Assembly (NCBI RefSeq): GCF_937123735.1 | Contig: NZ_CAKZKL010000010.1 | Span: forward strand, 62,001-126,000 | Source: an uncultured Lentibacter sp. | GTDB taxonomy: Bacteria > Pseudomonadota > Alphaproteobacteria > Rhodobacterales > Rhodobacteraceae | Direction of reading: 5' to 3' | Length of the DNA stretch: 64,000 nt | Shown here: piece by piece, positions 23,954 through 33,800 of the stretch | Layout of the letters: each line of letters starts with the position of its first letter | Position numbering within the stretch: position 1 is the first letter of the stretch | Notes under the pieces: model-generated | What the model saw: only the letters and a program-made list of their open reading frames with translations | What the model was told of the DNA's origin: nothing | Database searches by the model: none | Translations under genes and position numbers: made by a program

Positions 23954-25054
23954 ATGCCCCAGACCCCAGCCCCTAAAGGTGCCAGCCCGCTGAGGCATGG
24001 TGGGGCCGTTGCCGGGGGCGGTGCGGACCCTGTCGCGGGTGCGGCGCGGCTTTCGATTGCGCCGATGATGGATTGGACGGACAGGCATTGCCGGTTTTTT
24101 CATCGGCTTATGTCGCGCGAGAGTTTGCTTTACACCGAGATGGTGACCGCGCCTGCTTTGGTGCGCGGGCGGGCGTTGCATTTGCTGGCGTTCAGCCCGC
24201 AGGAGCACCCTGTGGCGCTGCAATTGGGCGGCTCTGACCCGAAAGAGCTGGCCGAGGCGGCAAAATTGGGGGCCGAGGCGGGCTATGACGAGATCAACCT
24301 CAATGTCGGCTGCCCCTCAGACAGGGTGCAGTCGGGCACCTTTGGCGCGGTCTTGATGCGCAGCCCCGATTTGGTGGCCGAATGCTGTGCGGCGATGATT
24401 GCGGCGGTGGATGTGCCGGTGACGGTGAAATGCCGTATTGGCGTGGATGATCAGGAGCCAAGGGAGGTCTTGCCCGATTTTCTGGCGCGGGTATCGGGCG
24501 CGGGGGTGACGCGATTTGCGATCCATGCGCGCAAGGCGTGGTTGCAGGGGCTGAGCCCCAAGGAGAACCGCGATATTCCGCCGCTCGATTATGAGCTTGT
24601 CTATGATATGAAAGCTCAATTTGAGCATCTGCACCTCTCGCTCAATGGCGGTGTGGCCACGCTTGAAGAGGCCGAGGCGCATCTGGCGCGGGGCATGGAC
24701 GGGGTGATGATTGGCCGGGCGGGCTACCATCAACCCTGGGATATTCTGGGCGCGGCGGATGCGCGGATTTTTGGCGCGCAGGCCCCGCTTGCGGACCCTG
24801 TGGAGGCGGCCGAGGCGATGCTGGCGTATATTGCGGAGCATGTTGCCGCGGGGGGGCGTCTGGGGCAGATCAGCAAGCATATGCTGGGGCTTTTTGCCGG
24901 CCAGCCGGGGGCGCGGCTCTGGCGGCGGGTGCTTTCGGAGGGGGCGCATAAGCCCGGCGCGGGCGTGGCCTTGGTGCAAGAAGCGCTGGACGCGGTGCGC
25001 GGCGCGCGCGAGAGTGCAGAGGCCGCGCGAAGAGAAGGAATATCACATGCCTGA
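23954..25054 (+). CDS. dusA: tRNA dihydrouridine synthase A
   Basis: This FMN enzyme of about 366 residues reduces specific uridines in the tRNA D-loop. After a non-conserved start of about 33 residues the TIM barrel begins with LSIAPMMDWTDRHCRFFHRLMS. Diagnostic DusA segments follow: LQLGGSDPKELAEAAKLGAEAGYDEINLNVGCPSDRVQSGTFGAVLM, which contains the catalytic Cys, then VTVKCRIGVDD and FAIHARKAWLQGLSPKENR. A GAGGAG site precedes the ATG. The end overlaps the start of the permease-like gene by 8 bp. Confidence 0.94.
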   Translation: MPQTPAPKGASPLRHGGAVAGGGADPVAGAARLSIAPMMDWTDRHCRFFHRLMSRESLLYTEMVTAPALVRGRALHLLAFSPQEHPVALQLGGSDPKELAEAAKLGAEAGYDEINLNVGCPSDRVQSGTFGAVLMRSPDLVAECCAAMIAAVDVPVTVKCRIGVDDQEPREVLPDFLARVSGAGVTRFAIHARKAWLQGLSPKENRDIPPLDYELVYDMKAQFEHLHLSLNGGVATLEEAEAHLARGMDGVMIGRAGYHQPWDILGAADARIFGAQAPLADPVEAAEAMLAYIAEHVAAGGRLGQISKHMLGLFAGQPGARLWRRVLSEGAHKPGAGVALVQEALDAVRGARESAEAARREGISHA

Positions 25055-25865
25055 AACGGCTTTGCTCCTCCAGATGCTGGTGATGCTGATGGCCATTGGC
25101 GCGTTTGCGGGTGTGCTCGCGGGGCTGTTGGGCGTGGGTGGCGGTATTGTGCTTGTGCCTGCTTTTTTCTATGCCTTCCAGACACTTGGATATGACGGGC
25201 CGCAGCTCATGCAGGTCTGTCTGGCGACCTCTCTGGCGACCATTGTGGTCACTTCGGTGCGCTCTGTTTTGAGCCATAACAAGAAGGGCGCGGTGGACTG
25301 GGATATCCTGCGCGGCTGGGCGCTTGGAATCGCTTTGGGCGCGGTTGTGGGGATGCTGGTGGCCGCGAGCCTGCGCTCGGTGACCTTGCAGGCAATCTTT
25401 GGCTGTCTGGGCGTTGTGATCGGGCTTTACATGGGCTTTGGGCGCAGCGCGTGGCGGTTGGGCCAAGAGATGCCCAAGGGTGTGAAGCGGGCTGTGCTTT
25501 CGCCCTTGATGGGCTTTCTTTCGGTTTTGATGGGCATTGGCGGGGGGAGTTTTGGTGTGCCGCTGATGAGCCTTTTCAACACGCCCATTCACCGCGCTGT
25601 CGCCACAGCGGCGGGCTTCGGGGTGATCATCGCTGTGCCGGCGGTGATCGGATTTCTCTTTGTCAGCATCGAGGGCGCACCGCCCTTTACCATTGGTGCG
25701 GTGAACCTTGTGGCCTTTGGTGTTATTGTGTCGATGACGCTGATCACAGCGCCTTACGGGGTGAAGCTGGCCCATGCGATGGACCCCAAGCCGCTGAAGC
25801 GGGTGTTTGCGGTTTTCCTTACGCTGGTGGCGTTAAATATGCTGCGTAAGGCATTGGGATATTGA
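25047..25865 (+). CDS. TauE/SafE-family sulfite/organoanion exporter
   Basis: This 272-residue integral membrane protein starts MPETALLLQMLVMLMAIGAFAGVLAGLLGVGGGIVLVPAFFY and repeats the glycine-rich motif as LMGIGGGSFGVPLMSLF, the two-fold TauE repeat. These proteins move sulfite, sulfonates or other organic anions. The frame is open far upstream, but the ATG at 25047, inside the dusA end, fits the family start. It overlaps the following gene by 4 bp. Confidence 0.9.
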   Translation: MPETALLLQMLVMLMAIGAFAGVLAGLLGVGGGIVLVPAFFYAFQTLGYDGPQLMQVCLATSLATIVVTSVRSVLSHNKKGAVDWDILRGWALGIALGAVVGMLVAASLRSVTLQAIFGCLGVVIGLYMGFGRSAWRLGQEMPKGVKRAVLSPLMGFLSVLMGIGGGSFGVPLMSLFNTPIHRAVATAAGFGVIIAVPAVIGFLFVSIEGAPPFTIGAVNLVAFGVIVSMTLITAPYGVKLAHAMDPKPLKRVFAVFLTLVALNMLRKALGY

Positions 25866-26629
25866 GAGAATACCTTGAAAAAGGCTGGGTGAAATTCCCT
25901 TATGATACCCGCCTCGCAGACTGGGTTAAGGCCGTGCGCGCCCCGGCTTGGGAGGCCGTTCACGCGCCTCAGAATGCCCATTGGCACCAATGTGAGGGCA
26001 CATGGTTTGTGGGTGTGGATGCGCTGGCCAATGATGCGCGCGGCGCTCTGGCAGGCGTAAGCGGGCCGCTGACAGGCACAGCTTTTGCGGCCGCTGAAAG
26101 CCTTTTCGGGCCGCTGCCCTTGCACAGAGCGCAGCTTTCGGTGATCTCTCCCGGATACCCGCGCCCCAGAGAGGGCGAGAGCGCCGCGGCAGGGCGCTAC
26201 CGGCGCAAGCGTGATGCGGCGCATCTGGATGGGTTGAAACCGGAGGGGCCGGAGCGGCTCAGGCGCATGGGGGAGTATCACGGCTATATCCTTGGCATTC
26301 CGTTAAGCGAGAGCACGGCCAGCCCCATGGTGATCTGGGAGGGGAGCCATCTGCGGCTTGCCGCCATGCTGCGCGCGGCCTTTGAGGGCGTGCCGCCCGA
26401 GCGCTGGCCTGCGATTGACCTCACCGCGCGCTACCAAGCAGCGCGTGCGGAGATTTTTGAAACATGTCAGCGGGTTGAGGTCCAAGCTTCATGTGGAGAA
26501 GCCTACCTGACGCACCGCTTTGCGCTGCATGGTGTGGCCCCTTGGCAGGGGCAGGAAACGGCGGCGCGGATGATTGCCTATTTCCGCCCCGAAGTGACCG
26601 ACCGAGCGCGCTGGCTGGCGGCGGAGTGA
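25862..26629 (+). CDS. Putative 2-oxoglutarate/Fe(II) dioxygenase-like protein
   Basis: This 255-residue protein appears to start at a TTG that overlaps the stop of the TauE-like gene (TTGA). I do not recognise a characterised homologue. A possible iron facial triad is His-x-Asp in AAHLDGL and a distal His in YLTHRFALHGVAPWQ, followed by AARMIAYFRPE, the general pattern of phytanoyl-CoA dioxygenase-like enzymes. Co-translation with a membrane exporter suggests a shared substrate. The assignment rests on motif spacing and is tentative. Confidence 0.8.
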   Translation: MREYLEKGWVKFPYDTRLADWVKAVRAPAWEAVHAPQNAHWHQCEGTWFVGVDALANDARGALAGVSGPLTGTAFAAAESLFGPLPLHRAQLSVISPGYPRPREGESAAAGRYRRKRDAAHLDGLKPEGPERLRRMGEYHGYILGIPLSESTASPMVIWEGSHLRLAAMLRAAFEGVPPERWPAIDLTARYQAARAEIFETCQRVEVQASCGEAYLTHRFALHGVAPWQGQETAARMIAYFRPEVTDRARWLAAE

Positions 26630-27042
26630 GCCAGAAATTACCCCTCTGTGAGCCCGCCGCACAGCACGGTTAACGGCGACGGCGCAGGCCGAATCGGGGG
26701 GGTGATATGCGTGCACACCTCGTGCACAAAGCGTGCACCGCCCAAAGGTTAATTTCCGGTCGCGAAATGGGTTAAGGCGGCGTGCGGTGCGCAGAGATTG
26801 CGCACCGGGCACCAGGAGAGCGCGGGGTGTAGGCAGAGCGCAGCGTGAGGCCCGCAAACGGGTGTGGTGCGCAGAGATTGCGCACCCTACGGGCGACAGA
26901 GGGGTGCGGCGCGCAGAGATTGCGCACCGGGCGCCTGAAGAGCGCGGGGCGCTTGGAGCTCATGTGGGATTTGGATATTTGAGGCAATAAGAAAGGGCAT
27001 AGCGCGGCGTGCTGCCTCATGGGCCGTTCGCCTTGGCGCAGC
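26630..27042. repeat. 413-bp repeat-rich intergenic region
   Basis: No coding potential is seen between the convergent dioxygenase-like and DUF1289 genes. The left part (26664-26785) is the second triple-CGTGCAC element; its core 26695-26741 matches 21911-21957. It is followed by three TGCGCACC stem-loop units at 26786-26806, 26866-26886 and 26908-26928. Units 1 and 3 share an extended right flank ending in AGAGCGCGGGG, while unit 2 has the CTACGG flank of the copies at 10905 and 12214. Confidence 0.8.
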
Positions 27043-27285
27043 TTATTCGCGCGTGAGGCGGGCCATGCGGCCACCGCGGCGGCCTGTGGGGGCAGCGGAG
27101 CGCGCGGGCAGCTCGGCCATGATGCTTTGGCGCTCATCGGCGCTCATGCGAGACCAGCGCCCGATTTCATCAATCGAGCGCGCACAGCCTGTGCAGAGGC
27201 GGGTTTCGGGATGCACGACGCAGATCTGGATGCAGGGGCTGTCTATTTCGGCGCGTTTCCAGACGGTGGGTTTGGCTTCAGTCAT
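27043..27285 (-). CDS. DUF1289-family small cysteine-rich protein
   Basis: This 80-residue protein has four cysteines in the pattern SPCIQICVVHPETRLCTGCARSIDEIGRW (C18, C22, C31, C34), which defines the family and suggests a zinc or iron-sulfur site. The function is unknown. It overlaps the 3' end of ruvX by 8 bp, so it belongs to the ccmI-ruvX transcript. The C-terminal 20 residues are basic (TGRRGGRMARL). Confidence 0.9.
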   Translation of the reverse strand: MTEAKPTVWKRAEIDSPCIQICVVHPETRLCTGCARSIDEIGRWSRMSADERQSIMAELPARSAAPTGRRGGRMARLTRE

Positions 27286-27760
27286 CGCGTGTCACTTTCA
27301 TATGGGCCAATCTGTCGAGCAGCCCTTGAAGGATATAGGAGGCGGCGACATGGTCGATCACCTCTGCGCGACGTTTTCGGGACGTATCCGCCTCCAAGAG
27401 CGCTTTTTCGGCGGCCACTGTGGAGAGGCGTTCGTCCCAATAGGTGATGGGCAGCTCTGTCATCCGGGTGAGGGCGCGGGCAAAGGCGCGGGTGGATTGG
27501 CAGCGCGCGCCTTCGCTTCCGTCCATATTGCGCGGCAGGCCGAGGACCAGCCCCTGGATGCCGCGTTCTGTGGCGAGGGCGAGCATCTCTGTTGCGTCGG
27601 GCGTGAATTTCTTGCGCCGTATGGTTTGCAGGGGCGAGGCGGCGCTGCGGAAGCTGTCGGAGACGGCGAGGCCGATGGTTTTGTCGCCCAGATCGAGCCC
27701 CATGAGCGCACCCTGTGGCGGCAGGGCGGCGAGGAACTCCTCGGTGGTTTCGCAGATCAT
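27278..27760 (-). CDS. ruvX: Holliday junction resolvase-like protein RuvX/YqgF
   Basis: This 160-residue RNase H-fold nuclease implicated in pre-16S rRNA end maturation and recombination shows GLDLGDKTIGLAVSD (first catalytic Asp), VLGLPRNMDGSEG and ITYWDERLSTVAAE (catalytic Glu region), ending with DHVAASYILQGLLD. The ATG at 27760 overlaps the ccmI stop in ATGA. A longer in-frame reading to 27907 lies wholly inside ccmI and is rejected. Confidence 0.94.
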   Translation of the reverse strand: MICETTEEFLAALPPQGALMGLDLGDKTIGLAVSDSFRSAASPLQTIRRKKFTPDATEMLALATERGIQGLVLGLPRNMDGSEGARCQSTRAFARALTRMTELPITYWDERLSTVAAEKALLEADTSRKRRAEVIDHVAASYILQGLLDRLAHMKVTRDD

Positions 27761-28986
27761 TGATCGACGCCGGCGCGCTGTGCGCCGCGGCGCACGGTTT
27801 CGAGCGCATCGGGCGTGTTGGCAAAGCGCTCTTGCGCCTCGCGCCAGATGGCCAGGGCGCGGGAGCTGTCGCCCAATGCGCCCAGCGAGGAGATCAGGCG
27901 GGACCATTCTTCGGGCGTGCCGCCTTCTGTGGCCAGGCGGGTGCTGAGGTTTTCGACCATGCCGCGGATCATTTCGAGGCGCTCTTGTTGGGTCATGCTG
28001 CCGGCGTTTTCGATGTCTTCTGCGGTGGGGCCGCGCAGCGGGGCGCTGCCGGCCTCGGGCGCGGTATACTCGATGCCCGCGAGCCAGGCGATGTCTTCGA
28101 TGCCTTCGCGGATCGGGGCGATCCAGGGGGCCTCGGCGGGGCCTTCCTCAAGCAGGCGCGACCAGAGGCCGAAGGTGCGGTCGGGGCGGTCGTTTTGCAG
28201 CCACATCTGGCCGAGGAAATAGCGCGCGACCGGGTTGGCGCGGTCGGCCCTGAGGGCGGCGCGCAGGGCGGCCTCGGCTTCGGGGGCGACATAGCCCTGT
28301 GCTTCGGTGATGTAGAGCTGCGCCAGCGTCACATGGTCTTCGGCGGTGGCCGCCGCGCCCTTGAGGCGGATGAGCGTGCTTTGGGCGGCGCGGGCGGCGG
28401 CAAAATTGCCAAGGCGGGCTTCGTTTTGGGCAAGGAACTGCTGGCCTTGAAGATCGTCAGGTTTGCTGGCGACAGCCGCGCGCAGGCGGGTGATCAGCTC
28501 AGCATAGGCGGCGTCGGGCTCGGCCTCGGGGCGGGCTGGCAGGCGGGCCAGAAAGGCGGCCTGGCTGTCGCGGCTCTGGTAGAGCTCTTGGGCGGTGGCC
28601 AGGCGGGCTTGATGGGGCAGATCGGCGAGGCCGCTGGCACCGAGCTGGCTGTAGATGAAACCGCCGCCGCCCAGCAGGGCCAGCCCGATCAGCGCGGCGG
28701 TGAAGAGGGTGAGCGGCGCAGGCTGGGCCCCGGTGCGGGCGGCTGTGGCCAGCTGGGCATCGGCGGTGAGCACACGCCGGCCCACCTCGGTGCGGATGCG
28801 CTCGGCGTCGGCCTCGCCGATGACACCGCGGGCGAGGTCGCGCTCCACTTCTTTGAGCTGGTCGCGGTAGATGCGCAGATCATAGGTGGCGGGATGCACT
28901 TCATCGGTGCGGCTGCGCAGCAGCGCGAGCGCAAAGAGGGCGGCGAGCAGGAGGGCCAGGGCGGCCGAGATGATCCAGAACAACAT
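27757..28986 (-). CDS. ccmI: c-type cytochrome biogenesis protein CcmI
   Basis: This protein of about 409 residues has two N-terminal membrane helices (MLFWIISAALALLLAALFALALL and LTLFTAALIGLALLGGGGFIYSQLG) separated by a cytoplasmic leucine-zipper-like loop, then a periplasmic helical-repeat domain rich in TPR-like motifs. CcmI holds apocytochrome c for haem attachment. An ATG three codons upstream (28995) is an alternative; neither has a clear ribosome-binding site. The gene is first in the ccmI-ruvX-DUF1289 operon and is not accompanied by other ccm genes here. Confidence 0.9.
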   Translation of the reverse strand: MLFWIISAALALLLAALFALALLRSRTDEVHPATYDLRIYRDQLKEVERDLARGVIGEADAERIRTEVGRRVLTADAQLATAARTGAQPAPLTLFTAALIGLALLGGGGFIYSQLGASGLADLPHQARLATAQELYQSRDSQAAFLARLPARPEAEPDAAYAELITRLRAAVASKPDDLQGQQFLAQNEARLGNFAAARAAQSTLIRLKGAAATAEDHVTLAQLYITEAQGYVAPEAEAALRAALRADRANPVARYFLGQMWLQNDRPDRTFGLWSRLLEEGPAEAPWIAPIREGIEDIAWLAGIEYTAPEAGSAPLRGPTAEDIENAGSMTQQERLEMIRGMVENLSTRLATEGGTPEEWSRLISSLGALGDSSRALAIWREAQERFANTPDALETVRRGAQRAGVDQ

Positions 28987-29142
28987 GGGGCACATTTAGG
29001 CAGGCGGGGGCGCTGAGGGAAGAGGAAAACGCATGGATGGGCGCGCATGTCGCAATCGTGAGGGATAGTGGCGGAAAAATGGGGGGACGCGGCTGCGCAT
29101 TGGGCCACATAGGGGCAGCACCTAACTGGATCGGATTTGGCC

Positions 29143-30390
29143 ATGAGACGGTATTCTGCATTTGCTGTGGCGCGCGAGGCGGCCCGCTTTCACACGGGAT
29201 GGGAGCGCGCCTGGCGCAGCCCTGCGCCCAAGAAGAAATACGATGTGATCATCGTGGGCGCGGGGGGGCATGGACTCGCCACGGCCTTTTACCTTGGCAA
29301 GAACTACGGAATCACCAATGTGGCGATTCTGGAAAAGGGCTGGCTGGGCGGCGGCAACACCGGGCGCAACACCACGATCATTCGCAGCAACTATCTGCAA
29401 GACCCTTCGGCGGCTTTGTATGAGAAGGCGCGCTCGCTTTATGAGACCATGTCGCAGGATCTCAATTACAACGTGATGTTCTCTCCGCGCGGGGTGATCA
29501 TGCTGGCGCAGACCGAGCATGAGGTGCGCGGCTACAAGCGCACGGCTCATGCGAACATGTTGCAAGGCGTTGAGACGCGCTTTATCGGGCCCGAAGAGGT
29601 GAAGAAGCTTGTGCCGATCATCAACTTGGCCGGGCCGCGCTACCCTGTCTTGGGTGGGCTCTATCAGGCGCGCGGCGGCACGGGGCGGCACGATGCTGTG
29701 GCCTGGGGCTATGCGCGGGCCTGCTCGGACATGGGCATGGACATCATCCAGCAGTGCGAAGTGACAGGCGTGCGCTCAAGCGGCGGCAAGGTCACGGGGG
29801 TGGACACCACGAAGGGGGCGATTGATTGTGACAAGCTGGGGCTTGTTGTGGCGGGCAACTCGGGCGCGCTGGCGAATATGGCGGGCTTTCGTCTGCCGAT
29901 TGAATCCGTGGCGCTTCAGGCGCTGGTGAGCGAGCCGATCAAGCCCTGTATGGATGTGGTTGTCATGGCCAACACGGTGCACGGCTATATGAGCCAGTCT
30001 GACAAGGGCGAGATGGTGATTGGCGGCGGCACGGACGGGTTTAACAACTACACGCAGCGCGGCTCTTTCCACCATATCGAGGAGACGGTGAGGGCACTTG
30101 TGGAGACCTTCCCGATGGTGAGCCGGCTCAAGATGCTGCGCCAGTGGGGCGGGATTGTGGATGTGACCGGCGACCGCTCACCCGTGATCGGCAAGACGCC
30201 ATTGGGCAACTGCTTTATCAACGCGGGCTGGGGCACGGGGGGCTTCAAGGCCATTCCGGGCGGCGGCTGGGCGACGGCGGAGCTGATTGCCAAGGGCGAG
30301 CCGGGGCCGCTTGCGGCGGAGTTTGGTATGGAGCGCTTCATTGAAGGGCGCTTTATTGACGAGAGCGTTGCAGCTGGAGTGGCGCACTGA
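29143..30390 (+). CDS. soxB: Sarcosine oxidase subunit beta
   Basis: This 415-residue subunit of heterotetrameric sarcosine oxidase oxidises N-methylglycine to glycine with transfer of the methyl group to folate. It has the FAD motif KYDVIIVGAGGHGLATAFYLGKNYG, the conserved WLGGGNTGRNTTIIRSNYL and the C-terminal NAGWGTGGFKAIPGGG. It opens the soxBDAG operon. The ATG at 29143 follows an in-frame TTG at 29137 and is preferred. A 175-bp gap with two large palindromes separates it from soxD. Confidence 0.95.
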   Translation: MRRYSAFAVAREAARFHTGWERAWRSPAPKKKYDVIIVGAGGHGLATAFYLGKNYGITNVAILEKGWLGGGNTGRNTTIIRSNYLQDPSAALYEKARSLYETMSQDLNYNVMFSPRGVIMLAQTEHEVRGYKRTAHANMLQGVETRFIGPEEVKKLVPIINLAGPRYPVLGGLYQARGGTGRHDAVAWGYARACSDMGMDIIQQCEVTGVRSSGGKVTGVDTTKGAIDCDKLGLVVAGNSGALANMAGFRLPIESVALQALVSEPIKPCMDVVVMANTVHGYMSQSDKGEMVIGGGTDGFNNYTQRGSFHHIEETVRALVETFPMVSRLKMLRQWGGIVDVTGDRSPVIGKTPLGNCFINAGWGTGGFKAIPGGGWATAELIAKGEPGPLAAEFGMERFIEGRFIDESVAAGVAH

Positions 30391-30405
30391 TGGTGCGGTC
30401 TTCTC

Positions 30406-30450
30406 CCATTTTTTTGCAAAAAAATGGCCCGGAAAATTCGAATTTTCCGG
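30406..30450. repeat. Two abutting perfect 22-bp palindromes between soxB and soxD
   Basis: The first, 30406-30427, has half-site CCATTTTTTTG followed by its exact complement. One base later comes the second, 30429-30450, with half-site CCGGAAAATTC and its complement. Both are AT-rich in a GC-rich region and lie 16 bp after the soxB stop. They could be a transcript-processing or attenuation structure, a protein-binding site, or an interspersed palindromic repeat. Confidence 0.8.
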
Positions 30451-30565
30451 TGGCCCGCGCCGCGCCCCGCCCTGTGCATTTGCGACGCGGATGCGATGTT
30501 GCTGTTCAAAACAATCATGCCTGCCCTTTGGGCATGAGTTTCCCTCAAATCCATGGAGGTGCGCT

Positions 30566-30895
30566 ATGCTGATCCTTGAATGCCCGTATTGCGGGGTCAA
30601 AGGCGAAGAGACGGAATTTCACGCAGGCGGCGAGGCGCATTTGAAGCGCTTTGGGCCTGGCTCGAGTGATGCGGATTTCGAGACCTATCTGTTCATGCGC
30701 GAGAACCCCAAGGGGGTGCATCTGGAGCGTTGGCGCCATGCCAATGGCTGCGGCAAGTGGTTTCATGCCGCGCGCTGCACGATGACGCTGGAAGTGTTTG
30801 GCACCTACAGCGCGCAGACCTATGAGCCGCCCCAAGAGATTAAGGACATCCTGACGGCCAAGCGCCCGGGATGGAGCTGGAGGAACTTCAAATGA
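30566..30895 (+). CDS. soxD: Sarcosine oxidase subunit delta
   Basis: This 109-residue zinc-binding subunit shows CPYCG at residues 6-10 and CGKWFHAARC later, providing the Cys/His zinc ligands. The rest (GPGSSDADFETYLFMRENPKGVHLERWRHANGC) is the conserved SoxD body. It caps the SoxA/SoxB complex. GGAGG stands 7 nt before the ATG at 30566; the frame remains open upstream but has no conserved sequence there. The stop overlaps the soxA start in ATGA. Confidence 0.95.
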   Translation: MLILECPYCGVKGEETEFHAGGEAHLKRFGPGSSDADFETYLFMRENPKGVHLERWRHANGCGKWFHAARCTMTLEVFGTYSAQTYEPPQEIKDILTAKRPGWSWRNFK

Positions 30896-33800
30896 GCACA
30901 CGTCTCACACAGGGCGGGCGGCGGATTGACCGCAGCAAGCCCGTTACATTCAGCTTTAACGGCACGCGGCTGAAGGGCTATCAGGGCGACACGCTGGCCT
31001 CGGCCTTGCTCGCCAATGACCAGATGATGATGGGCCGGTCTTTCAAGTATCACCGCCCCCGTGGCGTTGTGGCCTCCGGTGCGGAAGAGCCGAACGCCTT
31101 GATGAACATGGGCGAGGGCGGCAAGTTTGAGCCAAACCAGCGCGCGACGACGACCGAGATTTTTGATGGCCTCAGCGCGGGCAGCCAAAACCACTGGCCA
31201 AGCCTTGAGTTTGATATTGGCGTGGTGAACAACGCTTTTGCGCGCTTCTTGCCCGCCGGGTTCTATTACAAGACCTTCCTTTTCCCGCGCTTTGCGTGGA
31301 AGCATATTTACGAGCCGTTTATCCGCCAGTCCGCGGGCCTTGGAAAGGCGCCTGACAAAGAGACGCTGGATGCGGACACCTACGAGCACTTTTACTTCTT
31401 TGCCGATATCGCCGTGATTGGCGGCGGGCTTGCGGGCCTTCAGGCGGCCAAGACAGCGGCGCTGAGCGGTGCGAAAGTCTTGCTGATGGAGCAAGACCCG
31501 CATTGGGGCGGGCGCAGCATGGTGGATGGCGGCGAGCTGGATGGCAAGCCAGCGGCCGAGTATATCGCGGCGCTTGTGGCCGAGCTTGAGGGCATGGAGA
31601 ATGTCACGCTGCGCACCCGGATGATGGGCGCGGGGGTTTATGACCACGGCTATCTCTTGGGCTATGAGCGGCTGCGCGACCACGCGCCAGCGCTGGTTGG
31701 CCCACGCCACCGGCTCTGGAAGATCCGTGCGGGGCAGATCATCACCGCGACGGGGGCGATTGAACGGCCCCTGAGCTTTGCAGGCAACGACATTCCCGGT
31801 GTGATGCTGGCGGGGGCTGTGCGCGACTATATCGCTGACTATGGCGTGAGCGCGGGCGACCGTGTGGTTGTTGTGACCAACAACGACGATGCTTACAAAA
31901 CCGCGCTGGCCGTGAAGGCGGCGGGGCTTGATGTGCCCGTGATCCTTGATGCGCGCGCCGAGGGCGGCGGGGCCATTGCCGCAGAGGCGCGGGCCATGGG
32001 CATCCGGGTGGAAAACGGCAAGGGGATTGCCAAGGTCACCGGTGGCAAGCGTGTGAAATCGGTCAAGATTTGCGCGCAGGCCGGTGAGGGCGCGGTGCTT
32101 GAAGAGATCGCCTGTGATGCGGTGGCCATGTCGGGCGGTTGGAGCCCAGTTGTGCACCTCTGGAGCCATTGTGGGGGCAAGCTTCTTTGGGATGAGGAGC
32201 ACGCGATGTTCCGCCCTGACGAGACGCGCCCGCCCTTGGGCGCAGACGGTGCGGGGTTTGTGATCCCCGCGGGCGCGGCCAATGGTGTGATGGATATGGG
32301 CGTGGGGCTGGCCGATGCCGACCACGCGGCGCGCAAGGCTGTGGAGGCTTTGGGCCTCACGCCTGTGGATGTGAGCCTGCCCGGTTTTGAGCAGGCGGCA
32401 GAAGCGCCGTTGCAGCCTGTCTGGATGATGCCGCAGGGCGCGGGGCCAAAGCTGCGCATGAAGGCGTGGCTGGATTATCAGAACGATGTGAAGGTCTCTG
32501 ATGTGCAGCTTGCGGCGCGCGAGGGCTATGAGAGTGTCGAGCACACCAAGCGCTACACCACGCTGGGCATGGCGACAGACCAGGGCAAGTTGAGCAATAT
32601 CAACGGCTTGGCTGTGCTTTCGGAAACGCTTGGGCAGGCAATTCCTGCGACGGGGACAACCACCTTCCGCCCGCCTTACACGCCGATTTCGATGGGCTCC
32701 ATTGCGGGTGAGGCCCGCGCGGAGGTGTTCCAGCCCTTGCGGCGCACGCCGATGCACGACTGGCACGAAGCCAACGGCGCGCATTGGGAGCCTGTGGGCC
32801 AGTGGCGGCGCGCCTATGCCTACCTGCGGGGCGGCGAGAGCGTGCATGAGGCGGTGAACCGCGAGATATTGGCGACGCGCGAGAGCCTTGGCTTGCTGGA
32901 TGCCTCCACCTTGGGCAAGCTCATTGTGAAGGGGCCGGATGCGGGCAAGTTCCTTGATATGCTCTACACCAATATGATGAGCACGCTGAAGCCCGGCAAA
33001 TGCCGCTATGGGCTTATGTGTTCGGAAAACGGCTTTCTCAGCGATGACGGCGTGGTTGTGCGGCTCGATGAGGAGACCTTCCTCTGCCACACCACCACGG
33101 GGGGCGCTGAGCGCATCCATGGCCATATGGAAGAGTGGTTGCAGACCGAATGGTGGGACTGGAAGGTCTATGTGACCAATGCAACCGAGCAGTGGGCGCA
33201 GATCGGCGTGGTTGGGCCAAACTCGCGCAAGGTCCTGGAAAAGCTCGGCGGTGTCGATGTTTCCAAGGAGGCGCTTGGCTTTATGGAGTATACCAGCGGC
33301 AAGCTCGGCGGGTTTGATGCGCGCATCTTCCGGATCTCCTTTGCGGGCGAGCTGTCTTATGAAATTGCTGTGCCGGCGAGCCAAGGCGCAGCACTTTGGG
33401 ACACCCTCTTTGAGGCGGGGGCGGAGTTTAACGCGACCGCCTACGGCACGGAGGCCATGCATGTGATGCGCGCCGAGAAGGGCTTTATCATGATCGGGGA
33501 TGAGACCGACGGGACCATCATTCCGCAGGACTTGGGCCTGTCGTGGGCGATTTCCAAGAAGAAGGAAGACTTCCTTGGCAAGCGCGCGCAGGAGCGGGAA
33601 TTTATGGTCAACCCCGAGCGCTGGCAGCTTGTGGGCCTTGAGACGGTGGATGGCTCTGTCATCCCCGACGGGGCCTATGCTGTGGCCGAAGGCGAGAACG
33701 CCAATGGCCAGCGCAATGTGCAGGGGCGCGTGACCTCGACCTATTATTCGCCCACCTTGGGCAAGGGCATTGCCATGGGCCTCTTGCACAATGGGCCAGA

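Noticed and set aside
24711..25046. Upstream extension of the TauE-like frame
   Set aside because: It overlaps dusA in another frame; the first membrane helix begins at 25047.
26630..27042. Possible CRISPR array or small gene in the repeat-rich gap
   Set aside because: Units are few, differently spaced and palindromic, with no uniform spacers and no cas genes nearby; the short open frames there merely translate the repeats.
27761..27907. Upstream extension of ruvX
   Set aside because: It is entirely within ccmI in another frame, and the RuvX fold begins after 27760.
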